DNA from: Globisporangium splendens
Taxonomy: Eukaryota; Oomycota; Peronosporomycetes; Pythiales; Pythiaceae
Length of the DNA: 64,000 nucleotides
Reading direction: 5' to 3'
NCBI GenBank assembly: GCA_006386115.1
Contig: VFIW01000050.1
Coordinates: 148,540 to 212,539 of the forward strand
Shown here: positions 21,139 through 30,963 of the stretch, one piece after another
How the letters are laid out: every line of letters starts with the position of its first letter
Position numbering within the stretch: position 1 is the stretch's first letter
The notes under the pieces: generated by a model
Told to the model about the DNA's origin: nothing
Databases searched by the model: none
Seen by the model: only the letters and a program-made list of their open reading frames with translations
Translations under genes and position numbers: made by a program

Positions 21139-23169
21139 TCATTGAGACGCATTGTCCACCGAATCCTTGACCCAGATGCGCAAAGTGTCCAGCTGGAGCA
21201 TCGTCACACCGCCCTTGCCGTCCTCGGCAACCACAGCAGCTGCACCCACCGCCGCGGCCGCAGCCGACGTTGCCTGCACGGGCTGCCACTCGGTGATGAG
21301 CTCAATGTCCTTGCGATACCGCGTGAGCAGATCCGTGAGCAGCCGCACAAACTCGCTGCGTACGTGGGGCTCGATCTGCGAGATCTCGAGCGCGCGAGCT
21401 CGAAGCTCCTTCGTTTGCTTGCACTGCAGCAGATCGGCGATCCACGTGAGGCAAAAGCTGAATTTCTTGAGGTTCGCCTTGCAGATCCCGACGCGGAGCA
21501 GCTTCATGAGCTCACGCTCGCTCGCCAGTCGCGAGCACTTCGAGATCACGATCTCCTCGATGCGCTCAAACAGCGCGTCCTCGTTCTCCTTGCCGTGGAT
21601 GCCCTGGCCGTAGCACTTTTCGCACAACTCGTATTCCTTGTCTTCCATGAGGCGACAGATGCGGCAGACCCACTTGAAGCCCGTAATCGGACCGCGGCCA
21701 CACCCATCGCAGATCGAGTCGTCTTCCTCCAAGGACAGGCTCGTCGTTGTCAACTGCGGCTTGTGCCGGTTCAACCGGTCCATGACGCTACCGAACACTT
21801 TCTTGATCTTCCCATCCTTCACTGCTCCTCCAGATCCGAACGCAGTGCCGCCGCTGCGACGATCGCCGTCACCCAGGTCCGTGATCGAGAGTCCCGATAC
21901 GCCGCTGAACGGCGACGACAGCGACGTGAGCGTCATCGTTCTCGATGAGTCCGTGCTTGTGCTCGCCGTCGAGCCTCTCGTCGGCGTCATTGAGTATCGA
22001 CGACTCGCTGCTGCGGCAGCGCTGCCTGACGACGCACCAGCAGCGGCGCTACCAGTGAGTGGCTTGGAAATATATACGGCCTTGGTTGGATGCAGCTCGC
22101 GTGGCCCATGCGGGATCGGCACCACGTTGCGTTTCTCGCAGTCGATGCAGTCGAACAAGTGCGGCGGCTCGTCGTTCGCAACATCTGTGGAGCTTCTCAG
22201 CGCACTCGAGAACTCGGAGGAAGACGGCGAGGACAGCGGCAGCGCCGAGTTCGAAGACGACGACAGCGAGCGCATGATGTATGAAGGGGGCTTTGCAGTC
22301 GACGCTAGTGACGCAGCGGCTAAGGGCGATGCGCTCGCCGTCGCCATTGCCGTAGGCGACGATGAGGTGGTCTGGACAGGCTGTTTCATAGGTGCTGCTG
22401 CTGTCGCAACGGATGGAGCTGACGACGACACCGCCGCCGATGCTGCGCCAATCGGTTGACACACGATTCGGAAGTCCATCGTCTGCTTGGCGTACGTGCG
22501 CGAGAAACACTGGATCTGGAACCCCGGCGCGTGCTGCTTCTGGTTATCGAGCAGCACTGGCAGCAAATAGATCAGCAAAGTCTTGCTGAGCTCCTCGGAG
22601 ACATCGTCAAACACTTCCTCCCACTGCGTGGCCGCGAGCGCCTCGGCGAATCCGTCCGAGTTGGTGATGGCCGCAAGCATCGGCTTGAGCTTCTCGCGGT
22701 CCGCGAGCGAGAGCGTCTCCATGAGACCCACGGCCTGCTGCACGTTCTTGGCATTACTCGACGTCTTGCTCGTAGACACGATCTTGCTGCTGCCTTTCCA
22801 GAGCTGCCACGGCGCGTTCGCCTTGTCGGTCTCACTCCCAGCATCGCTATTACTGCCCCTAAGCGGCAATGGCAGCGCCGAGTCGTCCTCGTTCGGGTTG
22901 ACGCTCGCACTATCGTCGCGCAGCTCGTCCTTGGCGCCATTAACGCTGACGTCGCGCTGGTTGAGCTGCTGCAGGTACTTGTCCTTCCAGACGGCGACGG
23001 CGCTCTCGAGGTCCTCGAGGCGCTTCTGCATCACGCGGAACTGCTGGTCCTTGAGCTGGATGTAGTTCTCCTTGAGGCACAGGTCCTTCGTCAGCACGCT
23101 GTTCTCGTGCTGCAGCGTCTGCAGCTGCAGCTGGATCGCCGCAAAGTTGTGCTGCGCCATCGACGTCAT
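21139..23169 (-). CDS. Coiled-coil protein with ZZ-type zinc finger
   Basis: 676 residues. Residues about 5-75 form a Leu/Gln/Lys-rich coiled coil. A Ser/Ala-rich, probably disordered middle follows, holding an isolated Cys-x-x-Cys near residue 345. A ZZ-like finger lies around 480-520 with three Cys-x-x-Cys pairs in the order CDGC, CRIC, CEKC and a following His; the second His of the usual pair is not obvious. The C-terminal 130 residues are helical with an Ala-rich stretch near the end. ZZ fingers bind proteins or modified peptides. There is no catalytic domain. It is the only gene on this strand between the protease and the phosphatase. The exact function is unknown. Confidence 0.8.
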   Translation of the reverse strand: MTSMAQHNFAAIQLQLQTLQHENSVLTKDLCLKENYIQLKDQQFRVMQKRLEDLESAVAVWKDKYLQQLNQRDVSVNGAKDELRDDSASVNPNEDDSALPLPLRGSNSDAGSETDKANAPWQLWKGSSKIVSTSKTSSNAKNVQQAVGLMETLSLADREKLKPMLAAITNSDGFAEALAATQWEEVFDDVSEELSKTLLIYLLPVLLDNQKQHAPGFQIQCFSRTYAKQTMDFRIVCQPIGAASAAVSSSAPSVATAAAPMKQPVQTTSSSPTAMATASASPLAAASLASTAKPPSYIMRSLSSSSNSALPLSSPSSSEFSSALRSSTDVANDEPPHLFDCIDCEKRNVVPIPHGPRELHPTKAVYISKPLTGSAAAGASSGSAAAAASRRYSMTPTRGSTASTSTDSSRTMTLTSLSSPFSGVSGLSITDLGDGDRRSGGTAFGSGGAVKDGKIKKVFGSVMDRLNRHKPQLTTTSLSLEEDDSICDGCGRGPITGFKWVCRICRLMEDKEYELCEKCYGQGIHGKENEDALFERIEEIVISKCSRLASERELMKLLRVGICKANLKKFSFCLTWIADLLQCKQTKELRARALEISQIEPHVRSEFVRLLTDLLTRYRKDIELITEWQPVQATSAAAAAVGAAAVVAEDGKGGVTMLQLDTLRIWVKDSVDNASQ

Positions 23170-23765
23170 CGCCGATCGCTACAGGACGCTGTGTGTGTGC
23201 TGCCGTCGTCGACCACGAAGTGCACGAGGAAGATCGCCGGCCGTCGCCCTTCAAGTCGACGTGCGTTTGCTTGAGCTTGCAGGGGGAAATGCGAGTATTG
23301 CTGTCGAGTGTGTGTGTTTTGTGTTCAGTTGCTATAGACGGGGGAGGAGGCGATTAGGAATCAGAATATAAAGATATAGGTTATTTTTAGATTGGGGAAG
23401 AATGGGAGTGCTTTATGTGCGATGTCCTGAAATGACTTCAGTATTAATTTGGGCAGGCGATTCGAAACAGAAGACAGTGACGGGCTTTAACAGTATTTTT
23501 GGCCAATGGCAGGGGAATCGTTATTGTAATAAAGTTGGATTGGATGAAAAACAACCACAGTGCAAATTTATATATAGGGTATATTAATTATACAATTTCA
23601 TAGATACCCTATCAATGTGTTCCCAGTACTTACCCTACTGCCAATATACATTCAGTATTGACTATTGTCACTCAAACAATTACAAACAAATTGTTTCTTT
23701 TTTCTCTTTCAAACATGCATCAACAGATCTCGGACAGACAGACAACTTTGAATCGCACCATGCGC
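23170..23765. other. Intergenic, AT-rich
   Basis: 5' flank of the ZZ gene and 3' flank of the phosphatase gene. Strongly AT-rich between 23350 and 23750, with no ORF or motif that I can support. Confidence 0.5.
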
Positions 23766-24980
23766 TTAGTACCGACGCACGAACGTGATCTCGTCGATCT
23801 CCTGGCCCGTGCTGTTGAACACGTGGTACGTGACCGCCATCGTCTTGTTCACGACGTCGACATCGTAGAGCGCGTAGCCGTACTTCTTCGCGTAAAAGAT
23901 CACGTCGGCTTTGGTGCCTGGACGCACTTCGCCCTCCTTGATATTGCGGCCGCCGCCGCCAAACATAAAGTAGTCCTTGCCGCCAGCGCGCATGTATTGC
24001 ATGTCATGCTCATGGCCGCCGAAGTGAGCCTTCACCTGGGGCGTCGACTGGATGAGCTGGTTGTACGCGACCACGCTCGAGTCGGTGTTGTCGCCACGGC
24101 CGCCAGCCGAGTAGATGTGGTGGTGGCCGGCCGAGAGGACGAACTTGGCGGTCGGATCGTTGAACTCGTGCGTGATCCACGGCGCGTCGTTCGTCCAGTT
24201 CAGCGTCATCGTGTCCGCGATCACGAACTTGAGCTTCTCGCCCGTGTTCACGCGCGCGTCCACGCTGTAGTACTTGCTCGGCATGATCCAGTACTTGGAG
24301 CCGGGGTCACCGCTGAGACCGTACTCGATTTGCGCGTCGATCTTGCCGTAGTGGTCGTGGTTGCCGAGAAACGAGATCCACGGCAGCGTCAGCTCGGTGC
24401 CGACGCGGAAGCGATCGAACCACGTGGTCTTCCACAGGCTGTCGGTCACGTTTTGTACGCCGTTGTCGTAAAAGTTGTCTCCAGCCGAGAGAATGAAGTC
24501 GTAGTTGCCGGTCTTTGCGTCTCGCAAGACGCCATCACGCACCGCGAGCACGCCGAGACTCTCAGTGGTCTCACCCCAGTCACCCAGACCGATGAAGCGG
24601 ATGTGACCCGAGTCACAACGCAGCTTGACCAAGTGGTCGTTTGGGATTTCGAGGCTGCAGCGCTTCGCAGGTCGGGATGGACCCTGTTGATCAGGGTTGC
24701 CCTGTTGCTGGGATGGGTTGCTCGAGGTCGTCGCAGCAAGATTCTTGAGCTGAGCCGCTGCCGCGTACTCCAGGAGCGCCTCCTCCACTTCAGCGAGTGT
24801 GTTGAGGTTCGAATTCTCGGTTGGCGCAGGAGTGGGGCTCGCACTGAGGATACTGCTTTGTCGAGGCTCCGAGAAGGCGACCGGCGCAGTGGCAGTGTCG
24901 ACCTGCCGCAACATATCGGCAGACGCCAGCGTGGCCACGCCAAGCAGCAAGGCGCTAACGAGGGACTTCGTGCCGAGCAT
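23766..24980 (-). CDS. Secreted purple acid phosphatase (TRAP-type metallophosphoesterase)
   Basis: 404 residues from the ATG at 24980, chosen because it opens a signal peptide (MLGTKSLVSALLLG and on). All five metal-binding blocks of purple acid phosphatases are present in order: GDWG (about 131), GDNFYDNG (about 168), GNHDHYG (about 207), AGHHH (about 286) and GGHEHD (about 319). These bind a di-iron type centre that hydrolyses phosphate monoesters at acid pH. The length and single-domain layout match the small, mammalian/TRAP-like class. A Ser/Thr/Gln-rich region (about 35-105) lies between leader and catalytic domain. A role in extracellular or vacuolar phosphate release is inferred from the family. 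Confidence 0.93.
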   Translation of the reverse strand: MLGTKSLVSALLLGVATLASADMLRQVDTATAPVAFSEPRQSSILSASPTPAPTENSNLNTLAEVEEALLEYAAAAQLKNLAATTSSNPSQQQGNPDQQGPSRPAKRCSLEIPNDHLVKLRCDSGHIRFIGLGDWGETTESLGVLAVRDGVLRDAKTGNYDFILSAGDNFYDNGVQNVTDSLWKTTWFDRFRVGTELTLPWISFLGNHDHYGKIDAQIEYGLSGDPGSKYWIMPSKYYSVDARVNTGEKLKFVIADTMTLNWTNDAPWITHEFNDPTAKFVLSAGHHHIYSAGGRGDNTDSSVVAYNQLIQSTPQVKAHFGGHEHDMQYMRAGGKDYFMFGGGGRNIKEGEVRPGTKADVIFYAKKYGYALYDVDVVNKTMAVTYHVFNSTGQEIDEITFVRRY

Positions 24981-25742
24981 AGCTGTGGAAGGGGATACTT
25001 TATCGAGCTCAGGCTTTTGCGGCGTGTGAAGCGAAGAGAGCGAGTTCGAGACTGACGCCTCTTTTTGGCGGTCCAGCGGCCTGGGCTCGAGACAAGAGGG
25101 CGAGCAGGTCTCTTGGTGTATTCGCTCGTGCATGTAGTGTCCGTGGGCACCACAAGTAGCGCGTGATAAAGTTGAAGTCATAGTTGCACTGCCATGGGCA
25201 GAGATTCTGAGGTCCTCCCACCGCCACGCTGCAGAGAACCTGTGACAGTGGGTGCTGAATCAGATGGACAGAAGATTCAGCAGAGGATGATTAGCAACGT
25301 GGTCTCGCACATGGAATGGAATCTTCTCGCGAGGCAGCAAGATTCGATCTGATGGCCTGCATGTAGGCGTCAATTGACGCCAATTGGACCCACAGAACGC
25401 TCGAGTACAGCTTGTTGTCCGAGGCACGACACCTGGGAGTCAAGTCAAACGATAAAGGCTAGCTTAATGCTACTCGCATGGGATGCATAAAGCTGTGCAT
25501 TGATGATCGGCATGCAGGTGGTCCTCGTAATTTGCAAGCAAAGCTGGTTTGGTGTGTTCATCGTTAAACGCGCAGAATTGCGTCAAAACCAATCTTGCGG
25601 TCGAAGGAAGAGATATTAATGGGGTGATTCATTGCTGCTGGGGTTGCACTTGCGTGGTTCGTCGAAATTCATCGAGGCTCATCACAAAAACCTCCACGAA
25701 AACTATCGGAGCCTATTTATGCAATTGCATAAACCTCATACA
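24981..25742. other. Intergenic
   Basis: Region between the divergent phosphatase gene and the right arm of the 1803-bp duplication. Reading upstream from the phosphatase start stays open to 25181 but lacks the signal peptide context. A palindrome-like ATGCAATTGCAT string lies at 25719-25730. Confidence 0.45.
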
Positions 25743-27545
25743 CTATAAATGTAAATATGTTGTTTTCCTGCATTTTTGAACCCAAGAACTGATCCACGGT
25801 AGGACAAGCAAGCGCGCACTCGCAAGGAGAACGCACCACAGCCGCTTCATTCGCACACCGCCGCATACCCCCAGCAGCACCGACAGAAGCAGCAACCCAC
25901 TTGGCTTCTCTGGTCCTGTCGCCATCCCCAGTGCTGCTCTCTTCACGGCAAACGAACCGAGTGCGTCGACGTCACAGCAGCAGCTTCCCAGCCAATTTGA
26001 CAAGTCCCCGTCAATGCCTTCGAGTGTTGAAGTTAACATGAGCACTGACAGCGCATTCCCAGTCTCAGCTAGTGCCAGTGGCTTCAATAATTGGACTCTA
26101 GCCGGACCAGCAAATCCAGCGACAAGTCGACATGCTGCCGCAGAGCGCTGGTCTCCAGTCCCAGCCACGACGACGCTTGGAACGGGGAGCCCGCCGTTCG
26201 TGAGGACTGCAGAAGACCCAGCGAGTGCGATTTTGGACGGCATCACACGGTACTACGTCTCGATCTGTGCGATGCCGGCTTACGCGAGCAAATCGCCCGA
26301 GGAATTGCGCTGCGAAGACTATTCCACCAAGAGGAAGAACGCGGGGACGGCAACGTCGTTTGCTCTGTTTGATCAAAGCAGCGGTGAATCGACATCGAGT
26401 ACAAGTCCGACATTGTTTGGCACTCTGTGGCCGCCGCCGGTACTGCCGGTGATGCCGTCTATACCGAATGGGTTTGGCTTCGGTCCTTCCCCAGCACCAA
26501 GTGGCGACTTTGGTGCTGGCGAGCTATTCCAGAACCATGCGCCAACTTTCGGAACGGGATATCCACGTTTCTGTGTGTTCGAGGGCATCGACACATATGG
26601 AGGAGAATACCGTACGGTCAAATATCATTCGATCTGTGCCATGCCAGCGTATCGAAACAAGTCCCCCGAGCAGCTGCGGTACGAGGATTACCTCAAGATG
26701 CAAAATTGTCTCCTAGAGGCAGCGTAAAGTCCATTGACGGCGAAGGAAATCGATCGTGCATCACGATCAAGCGACGAGTCTGTCATGTGAGGCTCCTGCA
26801 GCATTGATCAACAACTTGGTTGCAGTTCCGCTCTCCAGTAGACGAGTTACTGTCTGCAATGCCGAAGACATTTACTGCAGCTTCAAGTTTACATTTTTGA
26901 GGTAAGTGCTCCATTACAAAAAGCGACCATGGCAGAAACTTGATGCCAGTTCTACGCCCTGGAGCGAGCATGGCAAAGGAAGATTGTTACGTTTTATGGC
27001 GTTCGTGTGCTATGAAGCAATGCGCTAGAGTCTTGATCATCAAGCTTCATTTCAGAATCTGAAAATATCAAGAAGCTTCGTTATTTTGTATCATCTCACA
27101 TGCGCGAGTGCCTTCAGCGGAGTCTCAAGCGTGGCACTAGGTTTGCTTTTGGTCGGCCAAGCGCTCTGCTTTGTTGTTTTTGGTTTTGTTTGTTGCAGCC
27201 GACACCACTTCAGGTTTGTTTTGAACTTGAGACAAGCCACAAGCGTTCTCCATCCTACCGTGCAAAGTCATTTGGAAGAAGCGACAAGGTCGCAGTCAAT
27301 GAGCGGAGTGTCAGCTTATTCACACGACAGGAGTGCGCATGTTGAAGCATGCACCAGTGATGCAAGCGCAAATAGACCAAAAAACGGATTGCTGAGCATG
27401 CAGAACATGGATGTGAGCGCTGTCAGCCGCTGCTCCGAATTTGGAATGGCCGTCTCGCCTTTGCAGCATTCACCTATGGGTGTCTCTTGTGCCAGCTTCA
27501 CATCGCGCGAGAATTGTGTCATGCCCAAGTCCGACGAACATCAGC
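25743..27545 (+). repeat. Right arm of 1803-bp inverted duplication
   Basis: Reverse complement of 16644-18446 with the same length and a low level of substitution. The arm ends exactly where the downstream gene loses its C-terminal half, so the left arm is the likely source of that part. Confidence 0.9.
26014..26727 (+). CDS. Small FG-containing protein with two GLEBS-like motifs (copy 2)
   Basis: 237 residues, differing from copy 1 at eight positions (Ser2Pro, a Thr-Ser and Val-Ile pair before the first motif, and Ile-Thr, Pro-Ser, Ser-Pro, Asp-Gly and Pro-Leu changes later). Both GLEBS-like motifs are unchanged. As in copy 1 the frame is open upstream of the ATG without another ATG, across a protein-like Ser/Pro-rich stretch from about 25780, so an upstream exon or non-AUG start cannot be excluded. 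The third family member aligns from the Met nine codons downstream (26038), which is an alternative start. Function is inferred as for copy 1. Confidence 0.7.
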   Translation: MPSSVEVNMSTDSAFPVSASASGFNNWTLAGPANPATSRHAAAERWSPVPATTTLGTGSPPFVRTAEDPASAILDGITRYYVSICAMPAYASKSPEELRCEDYSTKRKNAGTATSFALFDQSSGESTSSTSPTLFGTLWPPPVLPVMPSIPNGFGFGPSPAPSGDFGAGELFQNHAPTFGTGYPRFCVFEGIDTYGGEYRTVKYHSICAMPAYRNKSPEQLRYEDYLKMQNCLLEAA

Positions 27546-27553
27546 TTTCATAG
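26996..27553 (+). pseudogene. Truncated copy of the Ser-rich gene at 16045-17193
   Basis: Duplicate of the 5' half of the minus-strand Ser-rich gene. It has an in-frame TAG at 27026-27028 (codon 11) and leaves the duplication at 27545, after which it reads only two more residues before a stop. The C-terminal half present in the left copy is absent. Confidence 0.7.
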
Positions 27554-28116
27554 AGAGAGAGAGAAGCTTTTATCATCCCGAACACAAACTCACGAAACGC
27601 ACTTTGACTTGGCAACTCCAGGTCCTAGGTCACCCAAAATGCATTCTCGTACGCTGTTGCCATCGGTTGATGTATTTACCAGAGATCAGAGTGTTGGTGA
27701 GATAATTTGCTTGAGTACCTTTGAATAGCGAAAGGAAACAGAGCACAGAACTTGCAAGTAGTAGATCCCGTTTCCAGCGAAGCTGAGAGCTGTTGCTCAA
27801 AAATTGAGCAGTGCAAACGAAAAGGCAACTGATTCCCGTTGAGTGATGGTTCTTTTGGAACCAAGAGTGAAGGTGCCACCGATGGGTATCAAACCTTGCT
27901 AGGCAATTTTTAACTTGAATATTGTACAATCACACACCCAAAATATGCACCGACATATTGCAGCAATAAGATATGAAGGAATTTTAGCTGGCTCATTTCT
28001 CATTAGACTTTGAATTATGGAGGCTTTATCAGCTACGTTCTTCCGTTTGATATTGCTTTGCTTTCTCTTCGTTCGCCGTCATCGATAACCGAATGCCTCT
28101 CTGAGTCTCACGGCTC
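27554..28116. other. Intergenic
   Basis: 3' flanks of the truncated duplicate and of the convergent proteasome gene. A GA-rich run (GAGAGAGAGA, 27554-27563) marks the duplication edge. No gene supported. Confidence 0.5.
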
Positions 28117-28986
28117 CTAGTACGCTCGGTTGTGATCGTGAAGGTCAACGACGTCTTGGTGCGCCACGTGGCGGAATCCGTCAGGCTTGAAGATGTACAC
28201 GTTACAGATCCCACCACTGTAGGCATCGCGGTGCGTGGCATGATAGATCGCGTCTTTGCCGAGCTTCACGGCTTCGTCGTCGGTCAAATCCCAGCGCCAG
28301 TCGCTGTCCAAGACGCCGTACGCGTAGGTCGAGCCGGAACCGACCGAGAACTTGGGGACTTTGTCGCTTGCACGGAACCGTGAGCCTTCGTCGTCGATGT
28401 AGTACAGAGTCGGCTCGCCATTGTCATACCCCATGAGCATCATACCCAACGACATGCCGTACCGCTTGTAATAGTTGCACGTGTTGGCGATCAGCTTGGA
28501 CGCTGCACGCACCGAGATACGGTGGTGGTTCCGCAACTCGTACAGACGGCACTGGATCGCCAGATTGCGTTGCCAGTACTGGCAATCGGCGCCAGAGCCC
28601 GCCAGAGTTGCGAGCATATAATCGTTGATCGGGTTGACCTTCTTGGCTTGGCCCGAAGCCACAAACGAACCCATCGACGAACGCGAGTCGACAGCGACGA
28701 GAATGCCGCCGTTGTAGATAAACGCGAGCGTGGTCGTGCCTTTCTCGAACTTCAACGTCTGGTCGTTATCTTCGGTATACTTCACTTTGAAATGTGCACG
28801 GGAGTACTCAGCTGGATCGGCCACGGGCGGCAAGAGAAAGCCGCTCTCAAGCGCATTAGGCATGGCAGCCGTCGTGATATTCTGCTGCATTGGCATGTGC
28901 ATATTGGGCATCGCGCCACCGTAACTCATCGTGTTGCCGCGGCTTCCGGAGCGCAGGAAATCCAGCTTGAGCACAGGCGCGCTCAT
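28117..28986 (-). CDS. PSMB5: 20S proteasome subunit beta type-5 (chymotrypsin-like)
   Basis: 289 residues, typical of a beta-5 precursor with an N-terminal propeptide. The mature N-terminus is the Thr after Gly83 in KGTTTLAF, the nucleophile of the chymotrypsin-like site. The matching Asp17 and Lys33 are at residues 100 and 116 of the precursor (VAVDSR and AKKVNP). The S1-pocket region, the GSGSTYAYGVLD block and the C-terminal AYSGG-x-x-N-x-Y block fit beta-5. It works in the 20S core in cytosol and nucleus. A weak Inr-like TCATTTAGCGTT lies about 50 bases upstream of the ATG. No intron is needed. Confidence 0.95.
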   Translation of the reverse strand: MSAPVLKLDFLRSGSRGNTMSYGGAMPNMHMPMQQNITTAAMPNALESGFLLPPVADPAEYSRAHFKVKYTEDNDQTLKFEKGTTTLAFIYNGGILVAVDSRSSMGSFVASGQAKKVNPINDYMLATLAGSGADCQYWQRNLAIQCRLYELRNHHRISVRAASKLIANTCNYYKRYGMSLGMMLMGYDNGEPTLYYIDDEGSRFRASDKVPKFSVGSGSTYAYGVLDSDWRWDLTDDEAVKLGKDAIYHATHRDAYSGGICNVYIFKPDGFRHVAHQDVVDLHDHNRAY

Positions 28987-30102
28987 GTCTATAACAGGCT
29001 TTCCGTTGCTTCTTCACGCAGAGTAAACAACGCTAAATGAAAGGCTGTCTTTGCTAAGCAAGAAAGGATATCTTCATCGTTGCTTGAAGTAGAAGTACCA
29101 AGGTAGCTCGGATCACGACACCGGGTTCGGCTAGGTGCGATTTCGATCACGACACCAGTACCTTCAACTAAGGTTGTTGGCAATAGATTGCCGATTAAAG
29201 CGGAGGCATATTGCACCGTTTGATGCGCAAATCGATTTGTTTGTCAGCAGAGCTGAAAGCGTCCGTGTTTCGGCTTCGTGGTCGATGAGTTGTCCATCCA
29301 GATCAATAATGTTGATGGACACAATTAATTGCACCATATGAATTCCTTGTTTGCATAACTATATTGTGATACACCCATCTTCACGTGACTGGCTCGGATT
29401 ACAACGTAATATAAAACCTGAAACCCGATGAAACCCATCAGCACATCCTTCACGCTGCAGCGTTTAAAGAGATGCAGTAGTCATGCGAGCTCTTTCCATG
29501 GCTCTCACACTGATGAGCACATGTAGATGCACTACATCAACTTCCGCTGTCACCAAACATTGCTATGCGTCGTGTGTAGACGCTCAGTGGACTTCCAAGC
29601 TTGGATCGTCGATTTCGCTCGTCCTACTGCGATCAACACACCTCACCAACCGCTCATGATATTGGTGTTAGCGGCTACAGAAGGATAAAGGCGAAGGATT
29701 CAAACAATTGACGACATCCGAGTAAAAATGCAACAATATTGAAAAATGCTGACCTTATTGTTGAACCTTGACATTTGTCATCCCATTCTCACATTTGGCG
29801 TTTTTTCTTTGTGAACCTGCTGTCGTACTTCCTAGTTTTGTAATTTACGAAGTGGGAACTAGACTTTCTGTAAATACCTGAACATTGCCATTTTGTACCC
29901 ACATCCGTTCCAGAAAGTAGACTTTCTGCCGAGCAAGATCGATTTTTTTACCAGGTCGTTTTCTATCAGTGCCGCTGTCTCCCGTTCAAGGTCTCGCTGG
30001 CACAACCAGCAAGCGATCCGAGTGCAGCAGTCGCTTCCCAGCAGCAGCATAAGCGCAGGCAACGATGAGCTCTAGTCAGTCCCTTCCGGTGTTGTTATTC
30101 GA
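28987..30102. other. Intergenic, with decayed 5' remains of GLEBS gene family
   Basis: Mostly featureless. From about 29940 the plus strand has weak similarity (Ser/Gln-rich reading) to the region upstream of the GLEBS-like genes at 25780-26010, suggesting that the third copy was once a longer duplication. Confidence 0.4.
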
Positions 30103-30963
30103 ATGAACACCAGCAGTGCATCCCCAGTCTCGACCAATACCAGTGGTTTGCACAGAGGCACATTTGAAGGATGAGCGGAAACTGCAAAGCACTGGTATCT
30201 AGCGCGTACAGCGATTGGAACAGGGAATCCGCCGTATGCGAGGACTCCGAAAGAAGATGGTGTGAGTGATGCTCTCGACAGAGCACGCTACTACGTCTCG
30301 ATCTGTGCGATGCCGGCATACGCGAGCAAGTCGCCCGAGGAATTGCGATGCGAAGACTATTTCGTGCGTGATGGCATCCACCATAGTCGCACTGGGACTT
30401 TGTGTTTTAGCCCACTTGCTTTAGCGTCGTCTAAAACATCGGATTGTCGTACCAGCGAATCGACATCAAGTCTTCCAGCAATTGTATGGTCGCTGCCAAC
30501 ACCACCAGCTTTGTCCAATGGTTTTCGCTTCAGTACGTCCCCAACACCAAGGGGCGAAGTTTTCAGCAGTGAGCTATTCAAGAACCATGCGCCTTTCGGA
30601 ACGGGGAATCCGCGTTTCTGCGTATTCGAAGCTACTGAAGGATTTGGTACGGTCAAGTACCATTCAATTTGTGCCATGCCAGCGTATGGAAGCAAGTCTC
30701 TGGAGCAGCTGCGATACGAGGACTACCTCAGGATGCAAAACTGCCTGCCCTCGAGCGACGCGATGCCATCGAGGTGCACGGCGACGACTCCATTGTTGTT
30801 TGGAGTCGCTCCACCTTCGTCCAGGGCTGACGCAGCATCCAGTCCTAGCATCTTCGGTGGTTTTGATCTTGAAGGAAGAGTTGCAGTGCAGCCTGTCGCG
30901 CAGGGTCTGTTCGAGTTTCAGTCTGTGCCCAAGATAGATGGTGATGATGCCCGCTGGACGTAG
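30103..30963 (+). pseudogene. Third GLEBS-like family member, interrupted by one TGA
   Basis: An ATG at 30103 aligns with the internal Met of copies 1 and 2. The reading then follows the family but meets a TGA at 30172-30174 (codon 24). Beyond it the frame is open to 30963 and includes both motifs: AMPAYASKSPEELRCEDY (identical to the other copies) and AMPAYGSKSLEQLRYEDY. The C-terminus is longer than in copies 1 and 2 and ends in a different Ser/Ala-rich tail. Elsewhere it has diverged strongly. The single stop may be a real inactivation, or the protein may start further in, or the base may be miscalled. Conservation of the motifs argues for function until recently. Confidence 0.6.

Noticed and set aside
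21070..22459. Plus-strand ORFs opposite the ZZ zinc-finger gene
   Set aside because: Antisense shadows; low-complexity Ser/Asp or Arg/Leu composition with no motif.
23658..25055. Long plus-strand ORF (465 codons) rich in Arg, Val and Leu
   Set aside because: It is the antisense shadow of the purple acid phosphatase, which has all catalytic motifs.
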